Origin: Dechloromonas sp. TW-R-39-2
GTDB lineage: Bacteria; Pseudomonadota; Gammaproteobacteria; Burkholderiales; Rhodocyclaceae
Direction of reading: 5' to 3'
Length of the DNA: 64,000 bases
Assembly (NCBI RefSeq): GCF_016864195.1
Contig: NZ_CP045202.1
Location: 2,201,001 to 2,265,000, forward strand
In this document: piece by piece, positions 1 through 9,230 of the stretch
How the letters are laid out: every line of letters starts with the position of its first letter
Numbering within the stretch: the first letter of the stretch is position 1
Made by a program: the position numbers and the translations under genes
The notes under the pieces: generated by a model
Seen by the model: only the letters and a program-made list of their open reading frames with translations
Told to the model about the DNA's origin: nothing
Databases searched by the model: none

Positions 1-835
1 TTAAGGCAACCGGGCTGCTCAGGCGATACAGATGGCGCTTGACCTTGCCCAGATATTGGGTCCGGGCAACGATCTCCTGCCCTGGGTAACAGCCCTTGTG
101 AAAACTGACTCCGCCGATTTTTTCGAAATCGGCCATTTGAGGAACAAATTCTTCCTTGGTGGCCAAGGTAACCAGCGGATAGCCGGCCTGGATATCCAGC
201 CAGCGCCAGGCTGGAATGCCTGCCGGTCGAGCCTTGGCTGAGAGTTTTGCCCACAGCGCAGCCGCAGCTGAATCAGGTGCTGCCACAAGGAAACGCTGGG
301 TATCGAGACGAATCACAGTGACACCATCGGTCTGCAAGCTGGTCATGGCTGCATCCGGACAAGGCAGCGCGGCATCTGCCAGCAGTTCGGCAGCAAGAGG
401 GCCGGCCAGGCCAAGCAGAATCGTGCTGTCGGTCAACGAGGCCAATTTGACCTTGGAACGGAGAATGAACATCTGCAGGCGCTTTTGCGCGGCTTCCTGC
501 AAATCGGCTGAAATGGCCAATTGATAGCGCTCTCCATCGCGCCAGGCCAGAAAGCTCGCCTGCATGCGGCCTTTGGCCGTACACCAGCCGCTGTGCTGAA
601 CCTGGCCCGCACCGAGATGGTTGATGTCGCTCGTGAACTGGCTGTGCAGGAAGGACTTGGCATCCTCACCGGAAACATCGAGCTGCCCAAGATGGGTGAG
701 CGGAACAAGAATGGTTTGTCCGTCTGCGGCCTGAAGCTCTCCGACGGCATCGCCAAAGCTCAGAAGAATAGGGGAGGACTCAGTGTCGAAAACGCCTGCG
801 GCGGTTTCCAGAAAGCTGCGCCAGGTGGGGTTCAT
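1..835 (-). CDS. ygfZ: YgfZ/GcvT-family folate-binding protein, C-terminus cut by window edge
   Basis: At least 278 codons are open from ATG at 835 to the window edge, so the C-terminus lies outside. The family signature K-G-C-Y-P-G-Q-E is present at about residue 245, followed by an arginine/glycine-rich stretch typical of YgfZ. YgfZ is a folate-binding, aminomethyltransferase-like protein that supports iron-sulfur cluster enzymes and tRNA modification in E. coli. A GGAG sits just upstream of the ATG. It diverges from mltG with about 90 bases between them. The start and family are well supported; only the end is missing. Confidence 0.88.
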   Translation of the reverse strand, partial: MNPTWRSFLETAAGVFDTESSPILLSFGDAVGELQAADGQTILVPLTHLGQLDVSGEDAKSFLHSQFTSDINHLGAGQVQHSGWCTAKGRMQASFLAWRDGERYQLAISADLQEAAQKRLQMFILRSKVKLASLTDSTILLGLAGPLAAELLADAALPCPDAAMTSLQTDGVTVIRLDTQRFLVAAPDSAAAALWAKLSAKARPAGIPAWRWLDIQAGYPLVTLATKEEFVPQMADFEKIGGVSFHKGCYPGQEIVARTQYLGKVKRHLYRLSSPVAL

Positions 836-926
836 GGGGGCTCCAGTGGGGGTTTGGGATATTATATCGCCCGATTAAGGTGCTCGTTCTACACGGGCAA
901 GACCAGCCTGCTGCAAACGAGTTCCC

Positions 927-1922
927 GTGCGACAACTATTTAGATCATTTTTGCTGCTTTTATTGCTGCTGGGCGCCCTGACCGGGGCTGGCTGGTGGTG
1001 GTCAAACCAAGCGCTGAGCCTGCGCTCATCGCCGCTCGATTTCCGTATTACCCCCGGCAGCAGCCTGCGTTCGGCAATCGGTCAGATGCACGAAGCCGGA
1101 GTCAGCGTCGAACCAACGCTGCTCGCCCTGCTGGCCCGGATCAACAAGCAGGAAACCGGCATCAAGGCTGGCAGCTACTCGATCAGCCAAGGCATAACGC
1201 CGATCCAATTACTCGGTAAACTGACACGCGGCGAGGTAACACAAGGCGAACTGACATTGGTTGAGGGCTGGACCTTCAAGCAGTGGCGCACCCGCCTCGA
1301 CAAGCACCCGGACCTCGATCACCAGACGCGTGGCCTGACTGAAAGCCAGATCATTGAACGCCTCGGCTTGACAACCACCCAACTCGAAGGCCGGCTGTTT
1401 CCCGATACTTATTTGTTCGACAAGCAATCCAGCGACCTGGAACTGATCGCCCGGGCAGCCCGGGCAATGCAACGCAAGCTTGATAGCGAATGGGCTGGGC
1501 GGACCTCTGGATTGCCTTACAAAAATGCCGACGAGGCACTCGTCATGGCCTCGATCGTCGAAAAGGAAACGGGCCGGGAAGCAGATCGCTCACTGGTCGC
1601 GGCGGTATTCGTCAATCGCCTGCGCAAGGGAATCTTGCTGCAAACAGACCCGACCGTCATCTACGGCATCGGCGAAGCGTTTGATGGCAATCTGCGCAAG
1701 CGCGATCTGCAAACGGATACACCGTACAATACCTACACGCGCGCCGGCTTGCCGCCTTCACCCATAGCCATGCCAGGCCTTGCTTCACTGCATGCAGCGC
1801 TGCATCCGGCGGCAAGCGACGCTGTTTACTTTGTTGCTCGCGGCGACGGCAGCAGCGAATTTTCACGGACGCTCGACGAACACAATCGGGCCGTCAATAA
1901 ATATCAGAGAGGTGGGAAGTGA
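927..1922 (+). CDS. mltG: Endolytic murein transglycosylase MltG
   Basis: This 331-residue protein starts at a GTG and has one N-terminal membrane segment (about residues 7-26), with the rest periplasmic. It carries the YceG/MltG domain, including the conserved stretch A-S-I-V-E-K-E-T-G with the catalytic glutamate, and T-D-P-T-V-I-Y-G. MltG cleaves nascent peptidoglycan strands inside the chain and helps set glycan length. Its stop overlaps the GTG start of tmk (GTGA), and the order mltG-tmk-holB-tatD matches the E. coli yceG-tmk-holB-ycfH cluster. Length is close to that of the E. coli protein. Confidence 0.93.
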   Translation: MRQLFRSFLLLLLLLGALTGAGWWWSNQALSLRSSPLDFRITPGSSLRSAIGQMHEAGVSVEPTLLALLARINKQETGIKAGSYSISQGITPIQLLGKLTRGEVTQGELTLVEGWTFKQWRTRLDKHPDLDHQTRGLTESQIIERLGLTTTQLEGRLFPDTYLFDKQSSDLELIARAARAMQRKLDSEWAGRTSGLPYKNADEALVMASIVEKETGREADRSLVAAVFVNRLRKGILLQTDPTVIYGIGEAFDGNLRKRDLQTDTPYNTYTRAGLPPSPIAMPGLASLHAALHPAASDAVYFVARGDGSSEFSRTLDEHNRAVNKYQRGGK

Positions 1923-2533
1923 AAGGTAAATTCATCACTTTCGAAGGCATCGATGGTGCCGGCAAAAGCAGTCATGTTGAATGGCTGGCCGACTGGCTGC
2001 GCACCCAAGGGAAAACGGTTCATGTCACCCGCGAGCCCGGCGGTACCGAACTCGGCGAAAAGCTGCGCACATTGCTGCTCAACGACCCGATGCACCTCGA
2101 AACAGAAACGCTATTAATGTTCGCCGCACGTCGCGAACATCTTGCACGCCTGATCGAACCTGCACTCGCGCGCGGCGAGTGGGTTGTCTGCGACCGTTTC
2201 AGCGATGCCACGTATGCCTACCAGGGCGGCGGCAGAGGACTGGATCGTGCCAAATTCCTGGCGCTGGAACACTGGGTTCACGAACATGTGCAACCTGACC
2301 TGACCTTGCTGTTCGATCTGCCGCTCGATGTTGCACGTGAACGCATTGCCCGGGCAAGTCGGGTACTCGATCGTTTCGAGCAGGAACGCGCCGATTTTCA
2401 CGAACGAGTCCGCCAGGCCTATCTCGAGAGGGCCAGCACAAACCCGCTCAGGATTCGCACCATTGACGCCAGCCACAGCCTTGAAGAAATTAAAGTAAAA
2501 ATTGAGAAAACAGTTCTAGAAGCCTGTTTATGA
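1919..2533 (+). CDS. tmk: Thymidylate kinase
   Basis: This 204-residue cytoplasmic enzyme phosphorylates dTMP to dTDP in the dTTP pathway. A P-loop is visible at the N-terminus ([11 protein letters not shown]), followed by T-R-E-P-G-G-T and the [15 protein letters not shown] lid region of bacterial Tmk. The GTG start overlaps the mltG stop by four bases and the stop overlaps the holB ATG, so translation is probably coupled. Length is typical. An ATG-less start is accepted because the P-loop needs this N-terminus. Confidence 0.96.
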   Translation: MKGKFITFEGIDGAGKSSHVEWLADWLRTQGKTVHVTREPGGTELGEKLRTLLLNDPMHLETETLLMFAARREHLARLIEPALARGEWVVCDRFSDATYAYQGGGRGLDRAKFLALEHWVHEHVQPDLTLLFDLPLDVARERIARASRVLDRFEQERADFHERVRQAYLERASTNPLRIRTIDASHSLEEIKVKIEKTVLEACL

Positions 2534-3549
2534 ACATATTAAAACTTCACGAACAAGTCTGGAGCGATCTTCAGGGCAGGCGTCAAAAGCTTCCCCATGC
2601 ACTACTCCTTGTCGGTCAAAAAGGGATCGGCAAATTTGAACTCGCCAAGCTGTTTGCTGCCAGCCTGCTTTGCGAACAACCGCAGCACACAGGTATTCCG
2701 TGTGGCGCCTGTCTCGCGTGCAACTGGTACAGCCAAGGCAACCATCCTGATTTTCGCCTGCTGCAACCCGAAGCGCTCTCGGCGGACCTGGAAGCGGAAG
2801 AGGGTAAAAAGAAACCCAGCCAGCAGATCACCATCGACCAGGTTCGGGGCCTTGATGACTTCCTGATTGTCGGCACCCATCGGGCCGGATTGCGTATTGT
2901 CGTGGTCAACCCGACAGAAGCAATGAATCGAAACACCGCAAACGCACTTCTCAAAACACTCGAAGAACCTGCGCCAAATACATTGTTTTTATTGGTTTCA
3001 AGCGAACCGCTTCGCTTGTTACCAACCATCAGGAGCCGATGCCAGACAATGCCGGTCGCCCTTCCATCAAGCAAGGTTGCGGCACAAGTACTGGCCGACG
3101 ATGGCATTCCCGATGCAGCGCGCTGGCTGGCCCTGGCAGGAGGTTCGCCCAGCCTGGCAATTGAACTGGCAACATCAGGGCAAGGGGCATGGTTGGAACT
3201 GCTGGTCAAACGACTGTCCGCAGGTCGCCATGCTGATCCGTTGGCCATGGCGGCCGAACTGGAAAAAGCAGTCAAGGACAGCAAGGGCAAGCTGCTACTC
3301 AAAACCGTAGTTGAAGCACTGCAAAAGTGGCTGATCGATTTGAACCTGGCCAAAAACGGCATGCCGACTCGATATTTTCTACCTCAGCAGGCCACAATGA
3401 CCGGCTTGGCTGATATGATTCCTGCTGTGCGTTTATTACATTGTTACCGCCACATGATTTCACGCCGCCAGGAAGCCGAGCAGCCGCTGAACGCGCGTCT
3501 TTTTCTGGAAGGTATCTTTCTTGACTATCGAGCCCTGTTTGCCAATTGA
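2530..3549 (+). CDS. holB: DNA polymerase III delta-prime subunit
   Basis: This 339-residue clamp-loader subunit has an AAA+ fold: G-Q-K-G-I-G-K near residue 30 as P-loop-like motif, a four-cysteine zinc module ([17 protein letters not shown], residues about 49-65) and the sensor segment [10 protein letters not shown]. HolB forms part of the complex that loads the beta sliding clamp. The start overlaps the tmk stop (ATGA). The neighbouring pilZ-tatD arrangement is common in betaproteobacteria. Confidence 0.95.
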   Translation: MNILKLHEQVWSDLQGRRQKLPHALLLVGQKGIGKFELAKLFAASLLCEQPQHTGIPCGACLACNWYSQGNHPDFRLLQPEALSADLEAEEGKKKPSQQITIDQVRGLDDFLIVGTHRAGLRIVVVNPTEAMNRNTANALLKTLEEPAPNTLFLLVSSEPLRLLPTIRSRCQTMPVALPSSKVAAQVLADDGIPDAARWLALAGGSPSLAIELATSGQGAWLELLVKRLSAGRHADPLAMAAELEKAVKDSKGKLLLKTVVEALQKWLIDLNLAKNGMPTRYFLPQQATMTGLADMIPAVRLLHCYRHMISRRQEAEQPLNARLFLEGIFLDYRALFAN

Positions 3550-3555
3550 TCAACG

Positions 3556-3918
3556 ATGAGTGAAGTTAAATCCGCTCCGCAACGTCCGAGCGTTCTCTCG
3601 CTGAACATCAACTCGAAGTCTGCGCTCTACGCTGCCTACATGCCCCATTTGCGCTGCGGCGGGATTTTCATTCCAACAACGCGCGGTTACAACATTGGTG
3701 ACGAAGTTTTCATGCTGCTTTCGCTGATGGACGACCCGGCCAAACTGCCGATCGCCGGCACCGTCATCTGGATCACACCGGCAGGCGCCCAAAATGGGCG
3801 AGCACAGGGCATCGGCGTGCACTTCAATAATGACGAAAGCGGACAAGAAGCTCGCCGCAAAATTGAAGGCCTGCTCGGCGGCGTCATGCAGTCTGCCCGT
3901 CCGACGCACACGCTGTAA
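3556..3918 (+). CDS. pilZ: PilZ-domain protein of the type IV pilus kind
   Basis: This is a 120-residue single-domain protein. It shows the compact PilZ fold signature (R-C-G-G-I-F-I-P-T, then G-D-E-V-F-M-L-L and a G-I-G-V-H-F strand) but lacks the RxxxR/DxSxxG c-di-GMP motif, like the pilus-assembly PilZ of Pseudomonas and Xanthomonas. In that family PilZ acts with FimX and PilB rather than binding c-di-GMP itself. It lies six bases after holB and ten before tatD, which is the usual betaproteobacterial position. Function in twitching is inferred from the family. Confidence 0.85.
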   Translation: MSEVKSAPQRPSVLSLNINSKSALYAAYMPHLRCGGIFIPTTRGYNIGDEVFMLLSLMDDPAKLPIAGTVIWITPAGAQNGRAQGIGVHFNNDESGQEARRKIEGLLGGVMQSARPTHTL

Positions 3919-3927
3919 ACGACCCCG

Positions 3928-4710
3928 ATGCTGGTCGACTCCCACTGTCATCTCGATTTTCCCGACCTGGCCAGCCAAGTGTCGGACATCCTGCAGCGTA
4001 TGCAGGAAAATGCGGTCGGTTGCGCGGTCTGCATTGGCGTCAATCTTGAGGACTTTCCAAAGGTTCTCGCCCTGGCTGAAGCACATCATCAGTTGTACGC
4101 CACGGTTGGCGTCCATCCGGAATACACGGATGTCGAAGAACCCACCGAAGCAGGATTGCTCAAGCTGGCGGCACACCCCAAAGTGATCGGAATCGGTGAA
4201 ACGGGGCTGGATTACTACTGGCAAAAAGACAAACCGGAATGGCAGCGCGAACGTTTCCGTACGCACATCAGGGCTGCGAAGACCTGCGGCAAACCCCTGA
4301 TCATCCATACCCGTGAGTCTGCCGCCGACACGCTGCGCCTGATGCGGGAGGAGGGGGCCGATACGGTCGGCGGGGTCATGCATTGCTTTACCGAAAACTG
4401 GGATATCGCCCGCGACGCCCTGGATCTCGGATTTCATCTTTCATTTTCCGGGATCGTCACCTTCAAGAACGCCAACATCGTCAAGGAAGTGGCCCAAAAA
4501 TGCCCCCTTGACCGCATTCTGGTCGAAACCGATTCGCCTTATCTGGCGCCGGCTCCGTATCGCGGCAAGCAAAATCAGCCGGCCTACGTTCGCCACGTGG
4601 CAGAAGAAATAGCCCGCTTGCGTTCCATTTCTTCCGAAGCCGTCACCGAAGCAACCAGCAACAATTTCTTTACGCTGTTCAAACATGCCAGCCGGCCGTG
4701 GGAATCATGA
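3928..4710 (+). CDS. tatD: TatD-family metal-dependent hydrolase/DNase
   Basis: This 260-residue protein has the H-x-H metal pair at residues 6-8 (D-S-H-C-H-L-D), G-I-G-E-T-G-L-D-Y at the conserved glutamate, H-T-R-E-S with another metal ligand, and E-T-D-S-P-Y-L at the C-terminal aspartate. Family members (TatD, YcfH, YjjV) are 3'-5' DNases or deacylase-like TIM-barrel hydrolases. Position after holB corresponds to E. coli ycfH. The stop overlaps the start of the ankyrin gene (ATGA). Confidence 0.92.
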   Translation: MLVDSHCHLDFPDLASQVSDILQRMQENAVGCAVCIGVNLEDFPKVLALAEAHHQLYATVGVHPEYTDVEEPTEAGLLKLAAHPKVIGIGETGLDYYWQKDKPEWQRERFRTHIRAAKTCGKPLIIHTRESAADTLRLMREEGADTVGGVMHCFTENWDIARDALDLGFHLSFSGIVTFKNANIVKEVAQKCPLDRILVETDSPYLAPAPYRGKQNQPAYVRHVAEEIARLRSISSEAVTEATSNNFFTLFKHASRPWES

Positions 4711-5366
4711 AAAAACGACTGTTGACCGTAGTATTTGCCGCTTGTTTTCCACTCATCGCCAGTGCCGGCACCTATGATGACCTGATCAGTTCAGCCAAGC
4801 TGGGCGACACCAGGGATATCGCCGCACTCGTCAACAAAGGCGCTTCGGTAGACACCACGGATATCGACGGGAACACGCTGCTCATGCTTGCCGCCCGGGA
4901 TGGTCATAACGAATTGGTCGATTTTCTGATCAAGCAACGCGCCAAGGTCAATGCACGCAATGCTGCCGGTGATACCGCATTGCGCCTGGCAGCCTTTCGT
5001 GGACACCTGAAAGCGGCAGAGTTGCTGATTGCCGGCGGCGCGAACGTTAATATGCCGGGCTGGACACCGCTAGCCTACGCAGCTTTCAACGGCCAAACCG
5101 AGGTTGCCCGCCTGCTCATCAAGTCCGGCGCCAACATCAATGCCGCCAGCGAAAACGGAACAACGCCGTTGATTGCTGCTGCACGTGGTGGGCATATTGA
5201 AATCGTCAAACTCCTCCTGGCCAACAATGCCGAACCCAACAAAACCGTTGAGTCAGGGGAAACGGCGATCGATTTCGCGCTGAAAACCCAAAATACGGAT
5301 ATCGCTGAACTGCTGAGAGGAGTAGGGGGGCATTCCGGGCGCAGCGTAACTATTCAGGTCAAATAA
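4707..5366 (+). CDS. Secreted ankyrin-repeat protein
   Basis: The 219-residue protein begins with a clean Sec signal peptide (about residues 1-20, ending A-S-A-G) and then consists of about five ankyrin repeats, seen as repeated G-x-T-P/L-L-x-x-A-A and V-x-L-L-x-x-G-A patterns. An upstream in-frame GTG at 4698 is possible, but the ATG overlapping the tatD stop (ATGA) puts the signal peptide right at the N-terminus. It is probably a periplasmic protein-protein interaction module. Its partner is unknown, and there is no catalase neighbour as with AnkB. Confidence 0.85.
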   Translation: MKKRLLTVVFAACFPLIASAGTYDDLISSAKLGDTRDIAALVNKGASVDTTDIDGNTLLMLAARDGHNELVDFLIKQRAKVNARNAAGDTALRLAAFRGHLKAAELLIAGGANVNMPGWTPLAYAAFNGQTEVARLLIKSGANINAASENGTTPLIAAARGGHIEIVKLLLANNAEPNKTVESGETAIDFALKTQNTDIAELLRGVGGHSGRSVTIQVK

Positions 5367-5380
5367 GCAGATCTGTATCT

Positions 5381-6088
5381 TCAGCGCGTTGCTTTTTTCA
5401 CCGCGCCATCGCAGCTATTGGCCAGCCGCTCGTATTCTTCCGGCGTATCTATCAGCGCCTGTGCAGCATCGACTCGCTTGATCTCACGTTGGACATAGGG
5501 CACCCAACGCTCCTCCAACTCCTGTTGCAGACGCGTTCGTGCCAAGCCAACCGGACCGCGCCAAACATCACCCGTCGCAAACCGGCGGGTAAGCATCTCG
5601 CCGACATCCTTCTCAATAGCGGCAATATGGCTTTGGTAGGCCTTCACATGGCGTAATTCATGTTCATAAATTTCCTTGTAGGCACAACTACCTTCGGGAA
5701 ACTCACGCGCCACATAGACTGTCATGGGGCTGAATCCATAGGTCAGCGTAATTTGCGGGCTGATGCATTCCCAGCGCCCGCTTTGGTCGACATATCCCGG
5801 TGTCTGGCTTGAAAACTGAACACTGGCATTGCCACGAGTCAGCCCCAACACAAGACTGCCAGGCTTCATCGATCCCGCGCCAATATTGGTCAATGACCGG
5901 TAGCCATACTGGAAATTGAGCGATATTTTTTCTTCAAGACGTTTGATCACGACCGCCGGAGCCGGCAGTTTTTCACACTCATCAGCCAGCAATCCGGCTG
6001 GAGAAAATCCGATCGTGACAACAGCTATCCGAACCCATAATCCGGCAAGCGCAAGTAAGCGGATCAAGCGCAGCAGACCATTCAGCAT
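5381..6088 (-). CDS. Secreted HExxH protein, DUF922-like putative zinc protease
   Basis: The 235-residue protein has an N-terminal hydrophobic segment (about residues 7-33) that may be a signal peptide or anchor. The motif H-E-L-R-H-V-K-A-Y in mid-protein fits the HExxH zinc-binding signature and the surroundings of DUF922-type secreted proteases. It overlaps the upstream RNase H-like gene by seven bases, so the two are probably cotranscribed. The substrate is unknown. It converges with the ankyrin gene with a 14-base gap and no obvious terminator. Confidence 0.75.
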   Translation of the reverse strand: MLNGLLRLIRLLALAGLWVRIAVVTIGFSPAGLLADECEKLPAPAVVIKRLEEKISLNFQYGYRSLTNIGAGSMKPGSLVLGLTRGNASVQFSSQTPGYVDQSGRWECISPQITLTYGFSPMTVYVAREFPEGSCAYKEIYEHELRHVKAYQSHIAAIEKDVGEMLTRRFATGDVWRGPVGLARTRLQQELEERWVPYVQREIKRVDAAQALIDTPEEYERLANSCDGAVKKATR

Positions 6089-6573
6089 GCGGCATTTCCT
6101 GCGTGCAGATCAGCGAGCGTATTGCCTCGGCAATACGAATGGCCTTTGACCCAGCGGAACTCCGCACGACTCAACACCATCTCGATAATCGACAGAGAAA
6201 ACTCGGCAGGCAGCGCATCCAAGTTTTGAACGCCGTTGGTTTTTGCTTGTTTCAAGGCGTTGACCGCATCAAGGTTATCGCTGAACACCGTCAGCGGACT
6301 TTCCGGGCAATGGATCTCGGCCTGAAGCAAGCCGAACAGGACGGCATGCAACTCCAAGGTACTGCTTCCAAGAGCTGGAACCGTGCGAGTTTCGATAATT
6401 GGCTCAGCCTCCGGGCTGGAGAACAGTACGGCAGCCAGACCGCCGTGCCGTTGATGACTGGCATCGGTAAAAACAAGCAACTGTCCAGCGTAGAGATGAG
6501 CAATACGCTGCGGTAACGGGCCAGCCGACTGATAAATGACGCGTATTTTCTTCTTCGGTTTTCTGCGCGACAT
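6082..6573 (-). CDS. RNase H-fold protein
   Basis: The 163-residue protein carries an RNase HI-like domain with the expected acidic residues in order: T-D-A-S, L-E-L-H-A, S-D-N and A-D-L-H-A near the C-terminus, plus K-G-H-S at the flexible histidine loop. This suggests cleavage of RNA in RNA-DNA hybrids, although it is more divergent than housekeeping RnhA. The ATG at 6573 was chosen; the frame stays open to a TTG at 6642, giving 23 extra residues, and no strong Shine-Dalgarno site decides between them. Confidence 0.72.
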   Translation of the reverse strand: MSRRKPKKKIRVIYQSAGPLPQRIAHLYAGQLLVFTDASHQRHGGLAAVLFSSPEAEPIIETRTVPALGSSTLELHAVLFGLLQAEIHCPESPLTVFSDNLDAVNALKQAKTNGVQNLDALPAEFSLSIIEMVLSRAEFRWVKGHSYCRGNTLADLHAGNAAC

Positions 6574-6666
6574 TTCAGCCGGATGAAGGTGGATCACAAG
6601 ATGCCCGAATCTTAAACTGACTTCTTGTTTTGCCGCGTGCAAATCCTTTGGAAGCTTGTCTTTATA

Positions 6667-6694
6667 ACTTCGTATAATTTGTATTATGTAAAAT
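6667..6694 (+). other. dif: Candidate chromosomal dif site (XerC/XerD recombination site)
   Basis: The 28 bases read as an XerC arm ACTTCGTATAA, a six-base centre TTTGTA and an XerD arm TTATGTAAAAT. Aligned by hand to the E. coli dif site, 21 of 28 positions agree, including most of the XerD arm. The site lies in an AT-rich gap between the sox-side terminator and the RNase H-like gene, and outside any gene. The first 13 bases from 6664 also equal a loxP arm, which is expected for a related tyrosine-recombinase site. No search was run. Confidence 0.65.
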
Positions 6695-6697
6695 TAT

Positions 6698-6733
6698 TAA
6701 AACAAAAAGAAATCAAATTCGATCTTTGATTTC
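6698..6733 (-). terminator. Rho-independent terminator of the sox/rhodanese operon
   Basis: On the minus strand GAAATCAAA and TTTGATTTC form a perfect nine-base stem around a seven-base loop (6709-6733), followed by a T-rich run (6698-6708). It lies about 30 bases beyond the rhodanese stop codon. Confidence 0.85.
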
Positions 6734-6762
6734 CTCTTGAGCACACCAGTTTGCCATCCGGT

Positions 6763-7368
6763 CTATTTCGGAAAATACATTTTTGTCTTATCCAGCTTGT
6801 AGGACCACGGCAGATTGGTGTTCTTCCAGCCGTTGACCGTACGGCGGTTGGCGGATGGGCCTTCTTTGCCCATGTCGCCTTCAAATCCTTCGGCAATGCT
6901 GTAAACCGACGAGAAGCCGCTCATGGCCAACAAGTCAGATGCTTTGGCACTCCGATCACCGGAACGGCAGATCAGAATGATGCGCGATTGTTTGTTGAGT
7001 CCTTTATCTGTCAGACGACGTTCAACCTCTTTGGGAAAATCGACATTCGGTTCGAGCACATAAATATTCCGCTTGTCATCCCATTCACCCATGATTTCCT
7101 GATGCTCGACGTAAGGAACCAAGGCATCAACGGCGCTCGGCATACCAACATACATGGCTTCTGCACGCGTGCGTATATCCAGAAAAAGCGTGTTTTTTCC
7201 TTCCTTCTGAACCATTTCATAGGCTTGCTGCGGTGTCAGGTAAAGCCCCTGTCGGGATTGTTTGACGGTCGGCAGATTGGCCCAGTCGCTTGCGCCCTGC
7301 TTCCATTCCTGGGCGTGGGAAACCGTGGCCAGACAAGCCAGCGAAAGAATACAAAGCGTACGTTTCAT
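6763..7368 (-). CDS. Periplasmic rhodanese-domain protein of the sox operon
   Basis: The 201-residue protein has a Sec signal peptide (about 1-19, ending S-H-A-Q) and a single rhodanese domain with the active-site loop C-R-S-G-D-R-S. Rhodaneses move sulfane sulfur, so a periplasmic one downstream of soxB fits sulfur handling during thiosulfate or polysulfide oxidation. An AGGGA ribosome site precedes the ATG. It is the last gene before the terminator at 6698-6733 and most likely belongs to the sox transcript, though 83 bases separate it from soxB. Confidence 0.88.
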   Translation of the reverse strand: MKRTLCILSLACLATVSHAQEWKQGASDWANLPTVKQSRQGLYLTPQQAYEMVQKEGKNTLFLDIRTRAEAMYVGMPSAVDALVPYVEHQEIMGEWDDKRNIYVLEPNVDFPKEVERRLTDKGLNKQSRIILICRSGDRSAKASDLLAMSGFSSVYSIAEGFEGDMGKEGPSANRRTVNGWKNTNLPWSYKLDKTKMYFPK

Positions 7369-7451
7369 GAATGTCCCTGAAGATTAAAAGGCTGAGGCGA
7401 CATGCTAAACAGATGCCACCAGCAGCCGGTTGACTCAGATCAATCGCCCCA

Positions 7452-9173
7452 TCAGACCATTCCCGGATTGTTCACGACGCCTTTAAGTGACGGTAGATTC
7501 AAGTGCACTGGCTTGACGGTCTTGATGTCACGAAGATAGGTCGCCACCACATCCCAGATTGGTTCACCAGAATTTTTGGCCTCTTCCGAGACAGGTGCCC
7601 AGCCGGCAACTTTATAGATTTTGGCCGGATCTACCGGTTGACCGCGCAACATCATGTTCTGGATTCTGCTGCCCATTTTCCCGGTTGGATCACAGGTATA
7701 TTGCAGGCCGCCCACGCGAACCATGTCACCGCCCTGCTGGTAATAAGGATCGGGGTTGAACAAGTTGTCGCAAACATCTTCAAGCACGGTCTTGATCATC
7801 GCCCCGCTCATGTTGGTGACGGTTGTCCACGGGTAGGTAATTGCCGTCTGGTCCAGGACATGCTCCATCAGGATCGGTTGTCCCGGCAATAATGAGGTTC
7901 CCCAGCGAAAACCGGGAGAGAAGGCAATTTCAGCATCTTTTACCTTCATCAGCGCATCAAGAATCAGCTGGTCGAAAGTGCCGTTGAAATTCCCCCGGCG
8001 ATACAAAGTGCCTTCGGTAATCGCCAGTTTCTCACCCAGTTTAGAAAGATAAGGCGCCCTCGCCTTGTCGATCAGCGCCTGCATTTCCTTGTCCGCTGGC
8101 AGCAGATTGGCGAAGACGGGCAGCAATTTGTAACGGAAATCAGCAATTTTTCCGTTTTTGACATCGAAATCGAGCACACCAAGGTACTTCCCATTGGAGC
8201 CGGCATTGGTCACCAGCGTCTGGCCGCCGGGGTTCTTCACGACGACTGGCGCCGGCATGCCATCATGGGTGTGGCCGCCCATGATGGCGTCGATGCCGCG
8301 CACGCGCGAAGCCATCTTCAAATCGACGTCCATGCCGTTATGCGATAACACGACAACAACCTGGGCTCCGGCAGCACGAGCGGCATCAACCGTTTTCTGC
8401 ATGTTATCTTCCTGGATGCCGAAGCTCCAATTGGGCGTCTGCCAGCGCGGATTGGCGATCGGTGTATAGGGAAAAGCCTGGCCGATGATTGCCACCGGCA
8501 CGCCGTTCATGTTCTTCATCACGAATGGCTTGAAAACCGGATCTCCAAAATCAGTCGTTTTGACGTTCTGGGCAACGATATCAATTTGACCGGCGAAATC
8601 CTTTTCCTCGATTTCCTTGACCCGCTCCTCGCCATAGGTCGATTCCCAGTGCAGGGTCATCACGTTGACGCCCAACGCCTTGCAGGCATCGACCATGTCC
8701 TGGGCATTCGACCACAGGGCGGTGCCGGAACCTTGCCAGGTGTCACCACCATCAAGCAGCAGCGACCCAGGCCGGGTTGCCTTCATGCGCTTGACCAAGG
8801 TGGCGAGATGCGCAAAGCCGCCGACCTTGCCATAGGTCTGGGCGGCTTTTTCGAAATTCAGATAAGTGTAGGCATGCGCCTCGATGCTGTTCGGTTTAAA
8901 GCCGAAGTGCTTGAGCAAATGGTCCCCAACCAGATGCGGCACTTTGCCGAACTGATCGCCAAAGCCGAGATTGACGTTCGGCTCACGGAAATAGATCGGC
9001 AATAGCTGGGCGTGGCAGTCGGTAATGTGCAGCAGGCTGACGTTGCCAAATTTGGGCAGGTCGTACAACTTGGCCGCGCCCTTCTCGGCCAGGGCGAAAT
9101 CACTGTGCAGGCTCATGCCACCGGCCGCAGCGACGGCCATGACCTGCAGGAACTCCCGACGATTCATGCTCAT
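7452..9173 (-). CDS. soxB: Thiosulfohydrolase SoxB
   Basis: This 573-residue periplasmic enzyme has a twin-arginine signal (N-R-R-E-F-L-Q) and the 5'-nucleotidase/metallophosphatase fold with H-I-T-D-C-H-A-Q, L-L-D-G-G-D-T-W-Q-G and G-G-H-T-H-D-G metal motifs. SoxB holds a dinuclear manganese site and hydrolyses the terminal sulfonate from SoxY-bound S-thiosulfonate, releasing sulfate. Start is supported by AAGGA upstream. It follows soxX in the order CDYZAXB. Length is normal. Confidence 0.97.
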   Translation of the reverse strand: MSMNRREFLQVMAVAAAGGMSLHSDFALAEKGAAKLYDLPKFGNVSLLHITDCHAQLLPIYFREPNVNLGFGDQFGKVPHLVGDHLLKHFGFKPNSIEAHAYTYLNFEKAAQTYGKVGGFAHLATLVKRMKATRPGSLLLDGGDTWQGSGTALWSNAQDMVDACKALGVNVMTLHWESTYGEERVKEIEEKDFAGQIDIVAQNVKTTDFGDPVFKPFVMKNMNGVPVAIIGQAFPYTPIANPRWQTPNWSFGIQEDNMQKTVDAARAAGAQVVVVLSHNGMDVDLKMASRVRGIDAIMGGHTHDGMPAPVVVKNPGGQTLVTNAGSNGKYLGVLDFDVKNGKIADFRYKLLPVFANLLPADKEMQALIDKARAPYLSKLGEKLAITEGTLYRRGNFNGTFDQLILDALMKVKDAEIAFSPGFRWGTSLLPGQPILMEHVLDQTAITYPWTTVTNMSGAMIKTVLEDVCDNLFNPDPYYQQGGDMVRVGGLQYTCDPTGKMGSRIQNMMLRGQPVDPAKIYKVAGWAPVSEEAKNSGEPIWDVVATYLRDIKTVKPVHLNLPSLKGVVNNPGMV

Positions 9174-9230
9174 TTTCTTATCCTTGAAAAACGCCCGGCC
9201 GAAGTACCGGCCAGGCTAACGACACAAGTC

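Noticed and set aside
3550..4437. 295-codon minus-strand frame across pilZ and tatD
   Set aside because: It is antisense to two overlapping-operon genes with clear family motifs.
6664..6697. loxP-like 34-base site: the left arm equals the loxP arm over 13 bases, right arm matches 9 of 13
   Set aside because: No Cre or P1 genes are present, and the dif interpretation explains the same bases with a better centre and XerD arm.
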